Shown here piece after piece: positions 43,843 to 55,946 of a DNA stretch of 64,000 bases. The notes below the pieces were generated by a model. The model saw only the letters and a list, made by a program, of their open reading frames with translations, ran no database searches and had not been told where the DNA came from. The stretch is from Craterostigma plantagineum (taxonomy: Eukaryota; Streptophyta; Magnoliopsida; Lamiales; Linderniaceae): assembly GCA_027422505.1 (NCBI GenBank), contig JAPQWV010001586.1:17045-81044 (forward strand), given 5' to 3'. The stretch's first letter is position 1; the number at the start of each line of letters is the position of its first letter. A program made the translations under genes and the position numbers.

Positions 43843-46653
43843 ATGGTAATGTTTTACATTTCATGAATGCAATACCGATCTTGTTTTTACTGTTATTCTT
43901 CGAGTTACGGGTCTTGATATTTTTGGGCACTTTTATGTCCAGAATTATATAATGGGAGCTTTTAAGCCGGCTTGCAACGTTCAAGTTGCTTTAACCGATG
44001 GAAAATCTCGAAAGCAGGTTTATTAAATTATAGTTACTAACTTGTCTCTGGATTCTTCTTATGATCATGATCAACTTTTGTGCATCGGCGTCAATTTATC
44101 CAATGTTTCAATTCTACTTCTACATGTGCTAAACTATCATAATCAACTTGTGTCCATTGGTTTATTGATGCTGTAAAGATCCCTTTGAAGAAGGAGAATG
44201 GTCAGACTGCAATGGTCCCTCTCTTTCAAAGCCAAGAAAGTGTAGCTGGAAAGGTATGTGGGTGGTTTAGTTGTAAAACTTAAGAATTGCGATTCCGATT
44301 TCCTTTATATTCAATCTAACTATACTTGGCATAGTCACACATCGTTGTTTCTGAATCATTTCAGATTACAGTTGAACCTGTGTCAGGGAAAAGGTGGAGC
44401 ACAATGGAATTAAGGTCGAACTTCTTGGTCAGATAGGTAGGTAAATATTGGTTCTGGTGTCAGTCATAATTTTCCCGTTGAATCTGCCCCGTAGTGTCCT
44501 ATGCGCCTCCATATGTTTTGTTGCCATCTTTATATAAACATAAAAAAAAAAAAATAATCTAGGAACAAGAGTTATAATTAAGAAGTGTTGAGTTTAAATT
44601 TATTAGTTGTTATTTGATTATTTTTGAAAGCTCTCTCAAGGATAACTTCTGTCTGCAGAGATGTACTTCGACAGAGGCAACTTTTATGACTTCACTTCTT
44701 TGGGTAATGGAGATAATGGGATATACATTTGTATATCTTTTTTTTTTTCTATTCTACTTCTTGACCTGACCATCATGTGTTAATTGCTCAGCATATTGGA
44801 AGTTGATATCTTCTTAACTGAAGTACCCATGTTGTAACCTTACAAATCTGTAAACTTCCTACTTCAACGTTTCTGTTATTGTACCTTTAGTTCGCGAACT
44901 AGATGTTCCTGGAGAAATATATGAAAGGAAAACATATCCCTTCGAATTCTCGACTGTTGAGATGCCGTACGAGACATACAATGGAGTCAATGTGCGGCTA
45001 AGGTTAGCTTCTTGTTGCGTCTTGCGTGACTAACCTTGTGATTCTCCTCTTTTTTTTTTCCATAACTGCCCTTGCTAATGGGGAAGATTTTAATGCCTCG
45101 ATAAATTTGTTGATATTTTGACTGATAGACATTAAGCATCTGTTTGCGGAAACTGGCCTATATGTTGCCATTTGGGTGTTGAAGTTGATTAAGAGATGTT
45201 TTGCATAAACAGCCAATGTGACTATTTTGTTTCTCGGAGAAAGTTTTTGCCAGCGTCATGCTTAAATGATATGGAGTACTGTGGAAAGATTGTCTCTTTG
45301 ATATCTCATATTCAAAAGAGCCAAATTAATATCCATAAAAGCCAAATATCTTCATATAAAGATTTGTGTTTGTTGCAGGTATGTCCTTAAAGTGACTATA
45401 AGTCGAGGTTATGGTGGTAGCATCGTGCACTATCAAGACTTTATGGTAAAGTATTGTGATTATCATCTTCAATTTCCTAATTCACAATCTCGAATGGCAT
45501 TACTTGTATTTGGAAAAGGACATATAAATTGTGAGGATGGAATTATATTGGCGACTGAGTTCACCTAGAAATTTGCTAAGTGAATTGTTCGATTACACTA
45601 AACTTGGATATTATAATCTACCTATACTGCGACTTAGATAAATTCATTCAGATTTTGAACTGCTCTGTCTCATAATTATTGTTCTATTGGATTTTTTTTA
45701 TGCATTTTCTAAACTGTTTTGAGTATATTTTAGATATTGTTATCTAGTCCTTGCGATTGCATTAAGATCGATCCTTTTGTGTATCAGGTACGGAATTTCA
45801 GTCCTCCTCCATCACTTAATAACAGCATCAAGGTTCGACCTTTTCCCCTTTCGTTCGCTTTCTAATTTCTTTTCGCATATGTGTTATGTAGCTGATTTAA
45901 CTTCATGCAACTGGCAAAAAATTAAACAAATTCATGCTCATTTATTTTAGATGGAAGTTGGAATTGAGGACTGCCTTCACATTGAGTTTGAGTACAATAA
46001 GAGCAAGTAAGTTGATTTTCTTGTACTTTCACCTCAATATTCATTCATTTTCAAGCTTGTGCTTGGGCCATCTTAGTACTACTACGGATAAAACCAAGGA
46101 ATAATATATCACGATTCGCCGCTTAAATCAAATCCAGAATCTAAAGGCTTTTCGTTTCCGTGCTGTCAACAAGCTAAATACTAATATTGATGTACAGGTA
46201 CCATCTGAAGGATGTTATTATTGGAAAAATATACTTCCTTCTCGTCAGAATCAAGATAAAGAACATGGATCTTGAGATTAGAAGGAGAGAATCAACTGGC
46301 TCTGGCTCAAACACTCACGTGGAGACAGAAACACTTGCAAAATACGAACTAATGGACGGTGCACCAGTCCGAGGTAATGCTTTTTACCATTGATTTAAAT
46401 AAGTAGTTGCACGCCGTTTTCTTTATCTGTTTAAAATATATTCCCATTTTTTACTACTTTAGTCTGTGTGACAGGCGAATCGATTCCACTGAGGTTGTTC
46501 CTAAGCCCGTATGAGCTGACTCCTACGTATCGCAACATAAACAACAAATTCAGCGTGAAGTACTACTTGAACCTTGTGCTGATCGACGAAGAGGACCGTC
46601 GATACTTCAAGCAACAAGAGATCACAATCTACCGTTTAGGAGAAACGTCGTGA
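43843..46653 (+). CDS. VPS26: VPS26 retromer subunit
   Basis: Eleven coding exons: 43843-43845, 43943-44017, 44179-44253, 44365-44436, 44659-44703, 44891-45002, 45379-45445, 45788-45832, 45951-46006, 46198-46373, 46475-46653. Corrected for one base it gives 301 residues. Hallmarks are NYIMGAFKPACNVQVALTDG, EMYFDRGNFYDFTSLVRELD, FEFSTVEMPYETYNGVNVRL, KYHLKDVIIGKIYFLLVRIK and the C-terminal ESIPLRLFLSPYELTPTYRN with FSVKYYLNLVLIDEEDRRYF. It has the arrestin-like fold of retromer core subunit VPS26 and recycles vacuolar sorting receptors with VPS29 and VPS35. The start is placed as an ATG that is the whole coding part of exon 1 (ATG/GTAATG); initiation at the internal MGAFKP is the alternative. 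One base is missing near 44393 (SGKR-VEHNG). Confidence 0.92.
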
Positions 46654-47564
46654 TTATTCCCTCTACACCATTCCGTCTTTTTTATGGTCTGTCCCCTCCC
46701 ATCTTTGTTTGACATGAAAGTAGTATGTAGTACGAGCAGTTGAATGAATTGATGATCTTTGCATGTGGGCTGTTTTAAAAAAGAATTTCTTGAGTGATGG
46801 CGATTTGTACCTTTTTTCTTTCTTTCTGGGACGATTTTTATGCCTTATTTTGATACCCCGAAGTGTTTGAAGTTTCGTGTTTTGATGAAGTTTGATTCCT
46901 AGTTTCTGCATCATCTATTTCCGTACGAAGTTATTACCATTTCTTCTCTTACCCGACAATTGTTCGTTGAATCGCATTAGTTTAGCAGAAATTCAGATTA
47001 ATTTTGAAGGTAGATCTGATGAACATCTTTAGAAGTCGTGACAGAAATGTTTGTCGAATGATAACCACAATAAATATCAGCTCCTCTCTCTCTAGAGTTC
47101 ACCGACAGAAATTATTGCAGACTTAGAAAGTTGTGCTTTATCTATTTATTAATCACGATCGTCCCTAGTAATTGAATTACTACCGAGACGAAAATATTAA
47201 GACAATAGGTTAAGATGGTTTCTACTCGTTATGATCTCTCTGTCCCATCGAAGCATTAAATGCCGAAAATTAACGTAAGACGTAAAATGGTAAATGACAA
47301 AGTGTCTATGATTGTAAATAGACATGGGCAGCCCAGTTTCACAAGGTCGACCGTTGACCACGACCTTTTACCAGAAACCGTGAAATGCCGGTTTAGATTT
47401 ACGGTAGAGAAAGGGCGTTTTTAACCGGGAACCGACCCGTTTGTCCATGTATTCGTCACCATCGATATAAATACATCAATCTGTACTCAGAATATTAGAT
47501 CACTTGGCTAATACTCCCTTAGATTCGTCACAGGTAGGGAAAAAAACTACAAAAAGTAAGGAAA
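46654..47564. other. Intergenic interval VPS26-MFSD5
   Basis: It holds the VPS26 3' UTR and the upstream region of the transporter gene. A weak 133-bp inverted structure lies at 47319-47451. No gene was recognised. Confidence 0.5.
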
Positions 47565-49879
47565 ATGGAGCTGTTCTACTACATGGTGTTTGGATCTTTA
47601 GCTGCCATTGTGGCAGCTATGGAGTTTAGCAAGACAAACAAAGATCGGATCAACACATCTTCAGCTTTCAATTCTTTCAAGAACAATTACTTGCTCGTTT
47701 ACTCCCTCATGATGGGTCTGTTGTCTATGCATAAACAAATTATTCTCGGATCTGGTTTTTTTTTTTTTGCTGTTTGATTCCCTCATTGTGCTTGCGATTT
47801 TTGAATTTGTTTGTTTCTGAGATTCCGATTTTCTATTCATATCCATTGAGGCGTAATGCAATTCATGCTGGGATTGAATTGAAAGTAGAATTGTAGATCT
47901 CACATGCGTCGGAATGTTAATCTAATCACGTCAGCATAGATCTGCCTTCAACTTCTTACACAGAAAATTGATTATACATCATCTTTACATGTGAGGAACA
48001 GCTGGTGATTGGCTACAAGGTCCATACGTTTACTATCTTTACACCACCTATGGCTTCAGCAAAGGAGAAATAGGGCAGCTTTTCATTGCAGGATTTGGTT
48101 CTTCCATGTTGTTTGGTACCATCGTAGGATCTCTAGCTGATAAACAGTGAGCTATCCCTCATCAAATTTGAGTAAAAAAGATCTACATTATCTTAGGAAA
48201 ATCCATCCTTGTTATCTTGACATTTCATTCTTCCATTTTCAGGGGGCGAAAGAGAGCATGCGTCACCTATTGCATCACTTACATACTCAGCTGCATCACC
48301 AAACATTCTCCTCAGTACAGAGTTCTCATGGTCGGGCGCGTGTTGGGAGGTATTGCAACGTCCCTATTGTTCTCTGCATTTGAGTCATGGCTTGTGGCCG
48401 AACACTTCAAGGTAGAGTTTTCTTACATAGTGTACATACGCTGGTTTTTGAGTCGTAGCTGATGCCATGGATGCTTCTTTTTTCTTACAGAGGGGTTTCG
48501 ATCAGCAGTGGCTGTCATTGACTTTCTCCAAGGCAATTTTTCTCGGGAATGGCCTTGTCGCTATCTTGGCTGGACTATTCGGGAATTTCCTTGTTGACAC
48601 GATGAACCTTGGACCCGTTTCTCCTTTCGATGCTGCTTCGATTTTACTAGCTATAGGAATGGCCGTGATTCTATCATCGTGGACTGAGAATTACGGTGAT
48701 CCTTCTGATAACAAGGACTTGCTTACGCAATTTAGGGGTGCAGCTGTGGCGATCGCTTCAGGTCAACTCAGTGATGTTCTTGATAATCTTACTGTCCTGT
48801 GTAATGAAACTAATAGTACATCCTTGTAACAATCAGATGAGAAGATTGCTTTACTTGGGGCGATACAATCATTGTTCGAAGGTTCGATGTACACGTTTGT
48901 CTTCCTCTGGACGCCAGCTCTTAGCCCGAACGACGAAGATATTCCTCATGGTTTTATTTTTGCTACTTTCATGCTTGCTTCTATGCTTGGAAGTTCTATT
49001 GCTTCTAGGTTATTAGCTCGTAACTCGGTCAGAGTTGAGGGTTATATGCAGCTCGTGTTTCTTGTTTCTTCTGCCTCTCTTTTGCTCCCCATCATAACAA
49101 GCGTACGTAACCACCAGTTTTCTGTTTTTCTTAATCAGTTAGACCATTTGAACTGCGTGTGCATAAAATGAAACTGCTACAGTTGACTAATCATTTTACT
49201 GAAATCATTTCATTACTGGTTATTGTAGTTCTTGGTGGCTCCATCAGATGTGAAGGGCGGTGGAATTTCATTTTCGGGTTGTCTTCAGCTTCTTGGATTC
49301 TGTACTTTCGAAGCTTGTGTGGGTATTTTCTGGCCATCGATCATGAAGATGAGATCGCAGTATATTCCCGAGGAGGCTCGTAGCACCATCATGAACTTCT
49401 TCAGGATCCCATTAAACATCTTCGTCTGCATAGTGCTGTACAACGTGTGTAACTTCAAAATCTTTTCCCCCTATTAACATATCAGAATCACAATATTGGG
49501 ATTTAATATTTCTTTGATTTAATATTCTAGGTGAATGCATTCCCCATCACTGTGATGTTCGGAATGTGTTCGATCTTCCTCTTTATAGCCTCAGTGTTGC
49601 AGAGGCGACTTCACGCAATTGGAGAGAAACCAAGTGAGTGATATGTTTTTCCCTCCCGCGATTGCACTGTGATGTATAGTGCCATTAAGCTCAAATTTCC
49701 ATCTAAATCTTATTACATCTTCTATCTCATATTTTGTTTTTGGGTCTCACTGTAAGCCATTAATACACATCATACACTCATTCTATCATGCAATTCTCCT
49801 TTAATGCCTTTCAGAGACAGAGGAATGGACCAGTCTGAAGGAGAAAAATCCCGAGGACGAAGAATTAGATGCTGCTTGA
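47565..49879 (+). CDS. MFS transporter, MFSD5/molybdate-anion transporter family
   Basis: Eight exons: 47565-47715, 48002-48146, 48243-48411, 48491-48761, 48837-49102, 49229-49444, 49531-49633, 49815-49879. They join in frame to 461 residues with no break. About twelve hydrophobic segments are visible, with family signatures AGDWLQGPYVYYLYTTYGF, GSLADKQGRKRACVTYC, GRVLGGIATSLLFSAFESW, SLFEGSMYTFVFLWTPALSP, EACVGIFWPSIMKMRSQY and PEEARSTIMNFFRIPLN. The tail is acidic. The algal and animal relatives are reported to carry molybdate; the plant substrate is unproven. The location is a cell membrane, not resolvable here. Confidence 0.92.
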
Positions 49880-50438
49880 TAGTTATATTTCAATCAAAGT
49901 ATGTGTTCTTTTTTTTCTTTGTTTGTCCACTTACTATTACACCACACATGTTTGGCAGAAAAGATCACAGAGCCATTTTTCTATCGCTTCTGCTGCAAGG
50001 ATAGTTCTGTTCTGTCTGTACTATTTAGATTCGTGCTGATCATGTTAGTAGACTTCGTTGGTCTTTCTAAATTATATAATGTAATGTTTTCTTTAAATGT
50101 AATGATTTATTTTGTAATAATTACCACAAGCATTATATGGATCCATTATTCGGAAAGAAACCCTTGCTAGTCAAGGAAAAGACCAACCATTGTATTTCTT
50201 TCCAAGTCAACCACGCCTTCAATCTATAACCAGTCCTTTTATACAAGCGAGGTTATCTTCTCTTCTTTGAGATCAGCAGCCATAGGCAGAAGAATCCATC
50301 ACCAAACTGGTAAACCTTCTTCTTCTTCATCATCTTCTTCTCTTAGATGTTAGTCCTATCTCTGACAATACTATGTTATCTTTTCTTCAATTTCTCGGCT
50401 GAGTTTGTTTAGTATTATGTATATCTTCATCAGTTGAA
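49880..50438. other. 3' UTR of MFSD5 gene and leader of Yippee-like gene
   Basis: About 560 bp. A 5' leader intron for the Yippee-like gene is plausible (a cttctt-rich stretch at 50310-50340), but I cannot fix its ends. Confidence 0.45.
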
Positions 50439-50823
50439 ATGGTTGAGATAAAGGGGCATCCACTCTACAGCTGCAGAAGGTGCAGGAATCCCATTGCACT
50501 CCGTGATGATCTTATTTCCAAGAAGTTCGTGGTAATAAAATACATATATTTATGCCATTTTATGTAGTAGAAGGTACGTTTATTTTCTTTTATCATAGGC
50601 AAAGAGTGGCCAAGCTTATCTATTTAGCCATGCGATGAACGTCGTTTTGGGAGCAAAAGAAGAGAAGCAGCTCATGACGGGCTATTTCACGGTGGCCGAG
50701 ACATTCTGCGGCAGATGTGGCGAGGAAATGGGATGGACTTACTTGAGAGCTTTCGAACCAAGACAGAAGTACAAGGAAGGGAAGTATGTCTTTGAGCTTG
50801 CTAAGCTCTTGAAAGAATATTAG
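50439..50823 (+). CDS. Yippee-like zinc-binding protein
   Basis: Two exons (50439-50531 and 50599-50823) give 105 residues. The Yippee fold is shown by the two cysteine pairs CRRC (near residue 14) and CGRC (near residue 69), and by [40 protein letters not shown] and [10 protein letters not shown]. Four cysteines coordinate one zinc ion. The cellular role of plant Yippee proteins is poorly defined. The length is normal and the frame intact. Confidence 0.92.
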
Positions 50824-50950
50824 AGATCAATAACTTTCAACCTCATTTCAAGATCGATCCATGTACTTAATATCTTGAATTTGTATGTTGTGTGTTGTGT
50901 GTGTGTTTTCTGCATCTGTTCTTCTCGGACAACCATTTAGTTGGCTCAAG

Positions 50951-50951
<1 letters not shown>

Positions 50952-50984
<33 letters not shown>
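50952..50984 (+). repeat. (GAT)n microsatellite
   Basis: A run of about eleven GAT units in the 3' flank of the Yippee-like gene, followed by imperfect repeats to 51010. Confidence 0.85.
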
Positions 50985-51238
50985 GATGAATGCTGATGAT
51001 GAATGATGATATATCTGTTATTATGAATCTCACGTACTTAGTAGTGTACACAACAGCTACACACTTGCCCTAACATTTCATGTGATCGTAATTAATAAGA
51101 AGGGATCATGTTTGTCCCACATCTCCGATAAACTCCAATTGAAAACTATAAATTAACAACTTCGAATTAGATTAACCCCATCGGTGTAAGTGAGATTAAA
51201 GCCTCCTCTGTTCGCAACGCTTACGATATAATCCTAAT

Positions 51239-51912
51239 TAGGGGTGGTTCGGTACGGTATACCGTACTAAAACTGTGATACCGTATACCGTACCGAAATT
51301 TCGATATCCAAAAATATCATACCAATACCATACCAAAATTTCGGTATACCTTAAATTTCGATACGGTATCATACCGAAGTTTCGGTATGGTATCGGTATC
51401 ATACCTTCTATACCGTTCACATGGAGGGTTTTTTACCATGCATGTCTCGTAACTCGTTAATTCGTTGTTTTGGTTGGAATTTTTAATCAATTCAAACTCC
51501 TTAGGCCCCAATAAGATAGATTATTAATACCAAAATTTTCAAAATAAAAAGATTTTTTAACCTTAAATAATTTACATGTTTTAGCCAGTCTCCTTAGTAA
51601 GACAAAAAACTTTACATAACGACAAAATACAACTTTATATACAGATTAAGTAGAACGAAGCGGCTATATTTAAAAATTTAGTGAAGATTAACAAAAAGTA
51701 ATTGCATTGCACCTTCATGCTTTCAAAAATCCTGAAAAAAAAAACATTAAAAATGCAAAAATAAACGTTACTTTGAGTTACATAAGTAAAATATGGTGGA
51801 CCTAATCTTAGAAAGTTGTGTATAAGTTAATAATTTATGGTCTAAAATAAGTTTATGAAGATCCTTAATTTTTCATTTTATATTTTTGAAATAATATAAT
51901 ATATGTAGGTGC

Positions 51913-51946
<34 letters not shown>

Positions 51947-52140
51947 TTAAAAATTTTGTGTTTCAGTATTCGGTATAATCGGTATACCTAATTTTAAAAA
52001 ACTTTCATACCATTACCGTACCGAAAATTTTCGGTACGGTATCATACCTTACCAAAAACTTCGGTATACCAAAATTTTCGATATTTTCGATACGATTCGA
52101 TACGATAAGGACGGTATTTCGGTACTTTTTCCCAACCCTA
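51239..52140. mobile_element. hAT-like non-autonomous element (GGTACGGTATACC type)
   Basis: 902 bp bounded by a perfect 8-bp duplication atcctaat (51231-51238 and 52141-52148). It starts taggggtggttcggtacgg and ends aaagtaccgaaata in inverse reading, closing with cccaaccc ta. Both ends are packed with ggtataccgtacc and tttcggtat repeats over about 180 bp, around an AT-rich middle. Short ORFs inside are just these repeats translated. No transposase is present. Confidence 0.88.
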
Positions 52141-52308
52141 ATCCTAATCGGAGAAGAAACAACTTTATTAATATCAAGTATGTACATAGGGAAACTTGGA
52201 AATCACACCAGTGGTACTAAGGAAGTACAAAACCATATTACATATTCATAGCAAACAGAAAAGAAAAAAAAATCACATCTTTTCATAACCCATTCCTTCC
52301 TTCTTCAC

Positions 52309-53301
52309 CTACGCTCTCCGAGCCACGGCATGCTTGAAGCTCGCATAAATACCACCCTGTAATAAATATAATAGCAAAAAATATATATATAAAACAAAAA
52401 AATAGAAATCTTGAAAAAAAAAAATAGACACACACCAGACTAACCTTAATATTAAAAAAAAAAAGAAGAGGATAATAGTTAAAGCTCACCAACAACTTAG
52501 AGTTCTTGGTAGACAAACTACCAAAGAATCCCCTCCTTTTCCTAACCCTCGTCACCTTAACAACGTAGCGATCTTCGCTCCTCATCATATCTCCGAGCGT
52601 CGTGCGCGAAATCTCCGAAGGACCCCTCCCAGCCTTGTGTGCATAAAATACGATACATTTTCGTCAATCTTAATCTTTTTAGGTAAAACGATCAATGCAT
52701 AAGCAAAATTAAAACTCAAGTTGTAACACTCTACGAATTCGTACAATACCTTCCCATAATTATAATCAAGATCTCCCTTGAAACCCTCCCACCTCCCCGA
52801 CCAAACCTCACCAAACCCTTATAAATGGCGAGCCCATTTTCGTCATTGTCCCCTACGAAGGCGAACGTCGTGCCCTTCCTAAAGGAACAAGTGCAAGCCA
52901 TCGACATGGAACGGCCCACGTAGGGCCCGTCTAGGACAGTCGTGGGCGAGGGAATTTTACTCGTTTTTTCCGCTCCCATTTTCCTCTTGCATCATCGCCG
53001 AGGTTGTCATCGTTAGCCTTGGAGGGAGTTCCAAGGATCTTATTACACTGCTCTTCGCCGGAGTATTTCCGCCGGCAGGTGGGGCCCGCGGTTTTCCGGG
53101 AACCTCCTCCCACCGGAAAGGGACTGAGACGGGCGGCCTTAGGGGAGGAGTTAGCATGGTGGTTATGGCGGATAAAGGTCGCTCTTTGGTGGCTTTATGT
53201 GGTCGGAATTTGAATAGAGAAAGCTTAGGAGTTGATGAGTTTGGGTGGTAATTATTATTATGATCATAGTTAACAAGACCATCGCTCGATGAAAGAACCA
53301 T
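52309..53301 (-). CDS. DUF688 family protein
   Basis: Three exons: 52750-53301, 52490-52633, 52309-52356. The N-terminus carries the family hallmarks PKLSLFKFR and LTPPLRPPVSVPFRWEEVPG followed by SLELPPRL. The middle has a conserved Met/Cys-rich segment (GRSMSMACTCSF). Exon 2 has RYVVKVTRVRKRRGFFGS and exon 3 ends YASFKHAVARRA. The function of DUF688 proteins is unknown. The poly-T run at 52964-52969 has one base too many and breaks the frame at residue about 110. The exon 1-2 junction as I place it is also one base out of register, so either the donor is different or there is a second indel. The expected length is near 247 residues. Confidence 0.75.
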
Positions 53302-54718
53302 GTTTGTTGAAAAGGGTGTGATTTGTTTGTTATAGGGGCGAGCTTTATACTATATATAATGTCAATATTTACACACACATAGTTTGCATGGAAGTAATTA
53401 TGTGTGTGTGTGTGTGAGTGGGGTTGGGAATTAATTGATGGTTGAGAAGTATGTAGGCTCCTCGGTTCAAATTCTTTCTTATTTTCACGGGTCAAGAAAA
53501 AAAAATGTGTAGTAACGGATAGTTTTAAGTGTTGTATGTAAGTAGTGAATACCTTAATTTTTACGGTCAATATTTGAGTAAATTTTAAGGTTTAACTTCT
53601 CATTAACGATTGAGAGAAGGCAGGTGGTATGGAACTTTATTGGATTTATGAATTAACTGAAAGTTAACGTATATGAGTTTTAATTTTTTTTGTTCGTTGT
53701 TTAAAGAGACGAAAAGTCGTGCATGGTTAGGTTATTTTAGAAGTTGAATAGATATGGGACGTTACTATAGTGCAATGAATAAATTATAACGGCATCATGC
53801 TTTTGAACACGATTTAACACATATGTAGTCGACATTGGTACGCATATAGAAGTAAGTTTGCTATAAAGACGAGTAGTTCTTATAACAGATGAGAAGAGAC
53901 TATTAGGTTTCAAAATGAAACTGTATTCATGAAACTCGAGTAAAAAAAATGTCGTGTGATATTAATAGAAATTCTCAATAATACTATCATGGTGCGAGAC
54001 AAAAATGGATTGAAAAAAAACGAACTAGCTCCTTATTGCATAAAACTCAATCAATCTTAAACTGTCGTATTCTCCTCTTTTAATGCATGATCCAATCAAT
54101 GAGCTTCACTTGTTTTCATCTCATGTAAACACTTAAACTAGTGGACATAAACAATGCTCTTGGAATACATCTCACTAAACATTCAACGCACTGATGAAGA
54201 TTGCATCATTAGGAAAAAGGGAACACACAGAGGAACTGACTGAAAACATTTCAATCCCATTTAATTGAAGCTCAATGGATAATAATTGTAAGATGTGCCA
54301 AACAGAATATATCTCTTGTCATGCATTTATAGTTTCTTACACCAAACAGTGTAACTGACGCCTACGTCTCATAAGGTTATGACAGACTTGTGGTTGTGGA
54401 TGCAATGCACTGTATGGTCCCAAACCAAACAATGTAATGGGATCCTACTTTTAATCATGTTGAGAAATTTCATTCTTTAATTAATTGGCTCTGACATAAA
54501 AATATTGTTTATCCATATATTGAGAAATCAATGAATGTAGCTAGGGTTTCATGGGCGTCCAATGCTTCACACGCTGTGTCATGTTGGCTTTGAAGTTTTC
54601 CCAATACGTATATAAATTCATGAGAAGGTTCTTGATTCTTATATCAATAGCTATTGATAAATTCCAGCGGGTTTTTATTCTTTTCACATATTAATTAGTG
54701 TACTCGAAAAAAAAAAGC
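53302..54718. other. Intergenic, nothing recognised
   Basis: About 1.4 kb upstream of the DUF688 gene. It contains a short TG repeat near 53400-53420. No coding signal was found. Confidence 0.5.
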
Positions 54719-54726
54719 CTTTTGTT

Positions 54727-55329
54727 TAGGGGTGGCAAAATTCCCACGGTGAACCATACCCGTCAGGACCCTAGGCTATTGGGATGGGGAATCCCCGGTC
54801 AAAACGGGGATGGGGAGTTGACGGTGATTCCCCGTCGGTGAAAGAGCGGGGACGGGATGGGGATGGTAATCATGTTTTTAACCCATCCCCGCCCCGAACC
54901 CGGCCCCGTTTGAGTCAAGCGGTGATTCACCGTTGCCCGATTAGATTTATTATTAAATAACATAAAAATATTTGAATAAATGATTTTTAAAAGATCATCC
55001 TTTTAGATTACATATTATAGAAAAAACTACTCTCAATATGTATTCTTCACAGCACACTCATATTTCAATCACATATTATACTAATTTTTTATACTTCAAT
55101 ATCATATTTTAAATGTCAATTTGTCTATATTACTTAGTTTTTTTTTAATATACATGAATATGGGAAACCCGAATTTCCCACGGGGAACCCGGTCCCCGAA
55201 TGGTGATTAACCATCCCCGAACCAACTCATGATAAGTGGTGAATTTGTGGGGATGGTATTAAGTACAAGAATTTGGTATGGGGACGGTATGTCCAATACC
55301 AGACCCGAACCCGCCCATTGCCATCCTTA
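54727..55329. mobile_element. hAT-like non-autonomous element (GGGGATGGGG type)
   Basis: 603 bp with a perfect 8-bp duplication cttttgtt (54719-54726 and 55330-55337). Ends are taggggtggcaaaattccca and ccgcccattgccatcctta. Motifs such as ggggatgggg and ccccgaaccc are concentrated at both ends. It has no ORF. It is closely related in design to the element at 19615. Confidence 0.88.
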
Positions 55330-55337
55330 CTTTTGTT

Positions 55338-55946
55338 GGTGGGGCGCATATGTATGTAGGTATATGCATTGGCTCTCGAAAATGCGATATGTGGTTTAAT
55401 TCACCTATCGAATAAATATGTAGGGACGGATACTATCGATTGATTGATTCATCCGTACTATTTTGCTTAGTAACCAAATTCCATTATCTTCATTCGAAGT
55501 CTTTTTCAAGCCCTTGTTCCACTTTCATCCCAACTTCAATAATTGAGGATTATATTAGATGCTGCAGTTCTTATGGTTCCGACACGTAACGTAATCGAAC
55601 AAAAGAAACGAAACAATTATAAATGAATTATTAAACTGTAATTGTAGGGAGGGGCCTTACCCTAATTGAGAGAGACCTTCCTTCCTGTTAAATTAAATAG
55701 CTATCTTTGATGATTCACAAAAACGAATTAGACAATCTCTACCCTTCAAATTATATATATATCACCGTCAATCACATTAATCTTCCGTAGTATTCATCAA
55801 AGTGTATTATTGTCATTATTCTCACATGTAAAAATGTACACTTCGACAAAACATACACAAATGAACAACATCATGCATGCAATGAAAGCACGAAACATAA
55901 GAAAAACAAAAAAAGAAACACCAACACTCCAACCCGCCACGTGTCC
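55338..55946. other. 3' flank of the pectin methylesterase gene
   Basis: About 600 bp of AT-rich sequence including the likely 3' UTR of the PME gene. No other feature was recognised. Confidence 0.5.

Noticed and set aside
47319..47451. Possible 133-bp TIR element (tagacatgggca ... tgtccatgta)
   Set aside because: The short inverted ends are imperfect and no target duplication flanks them.
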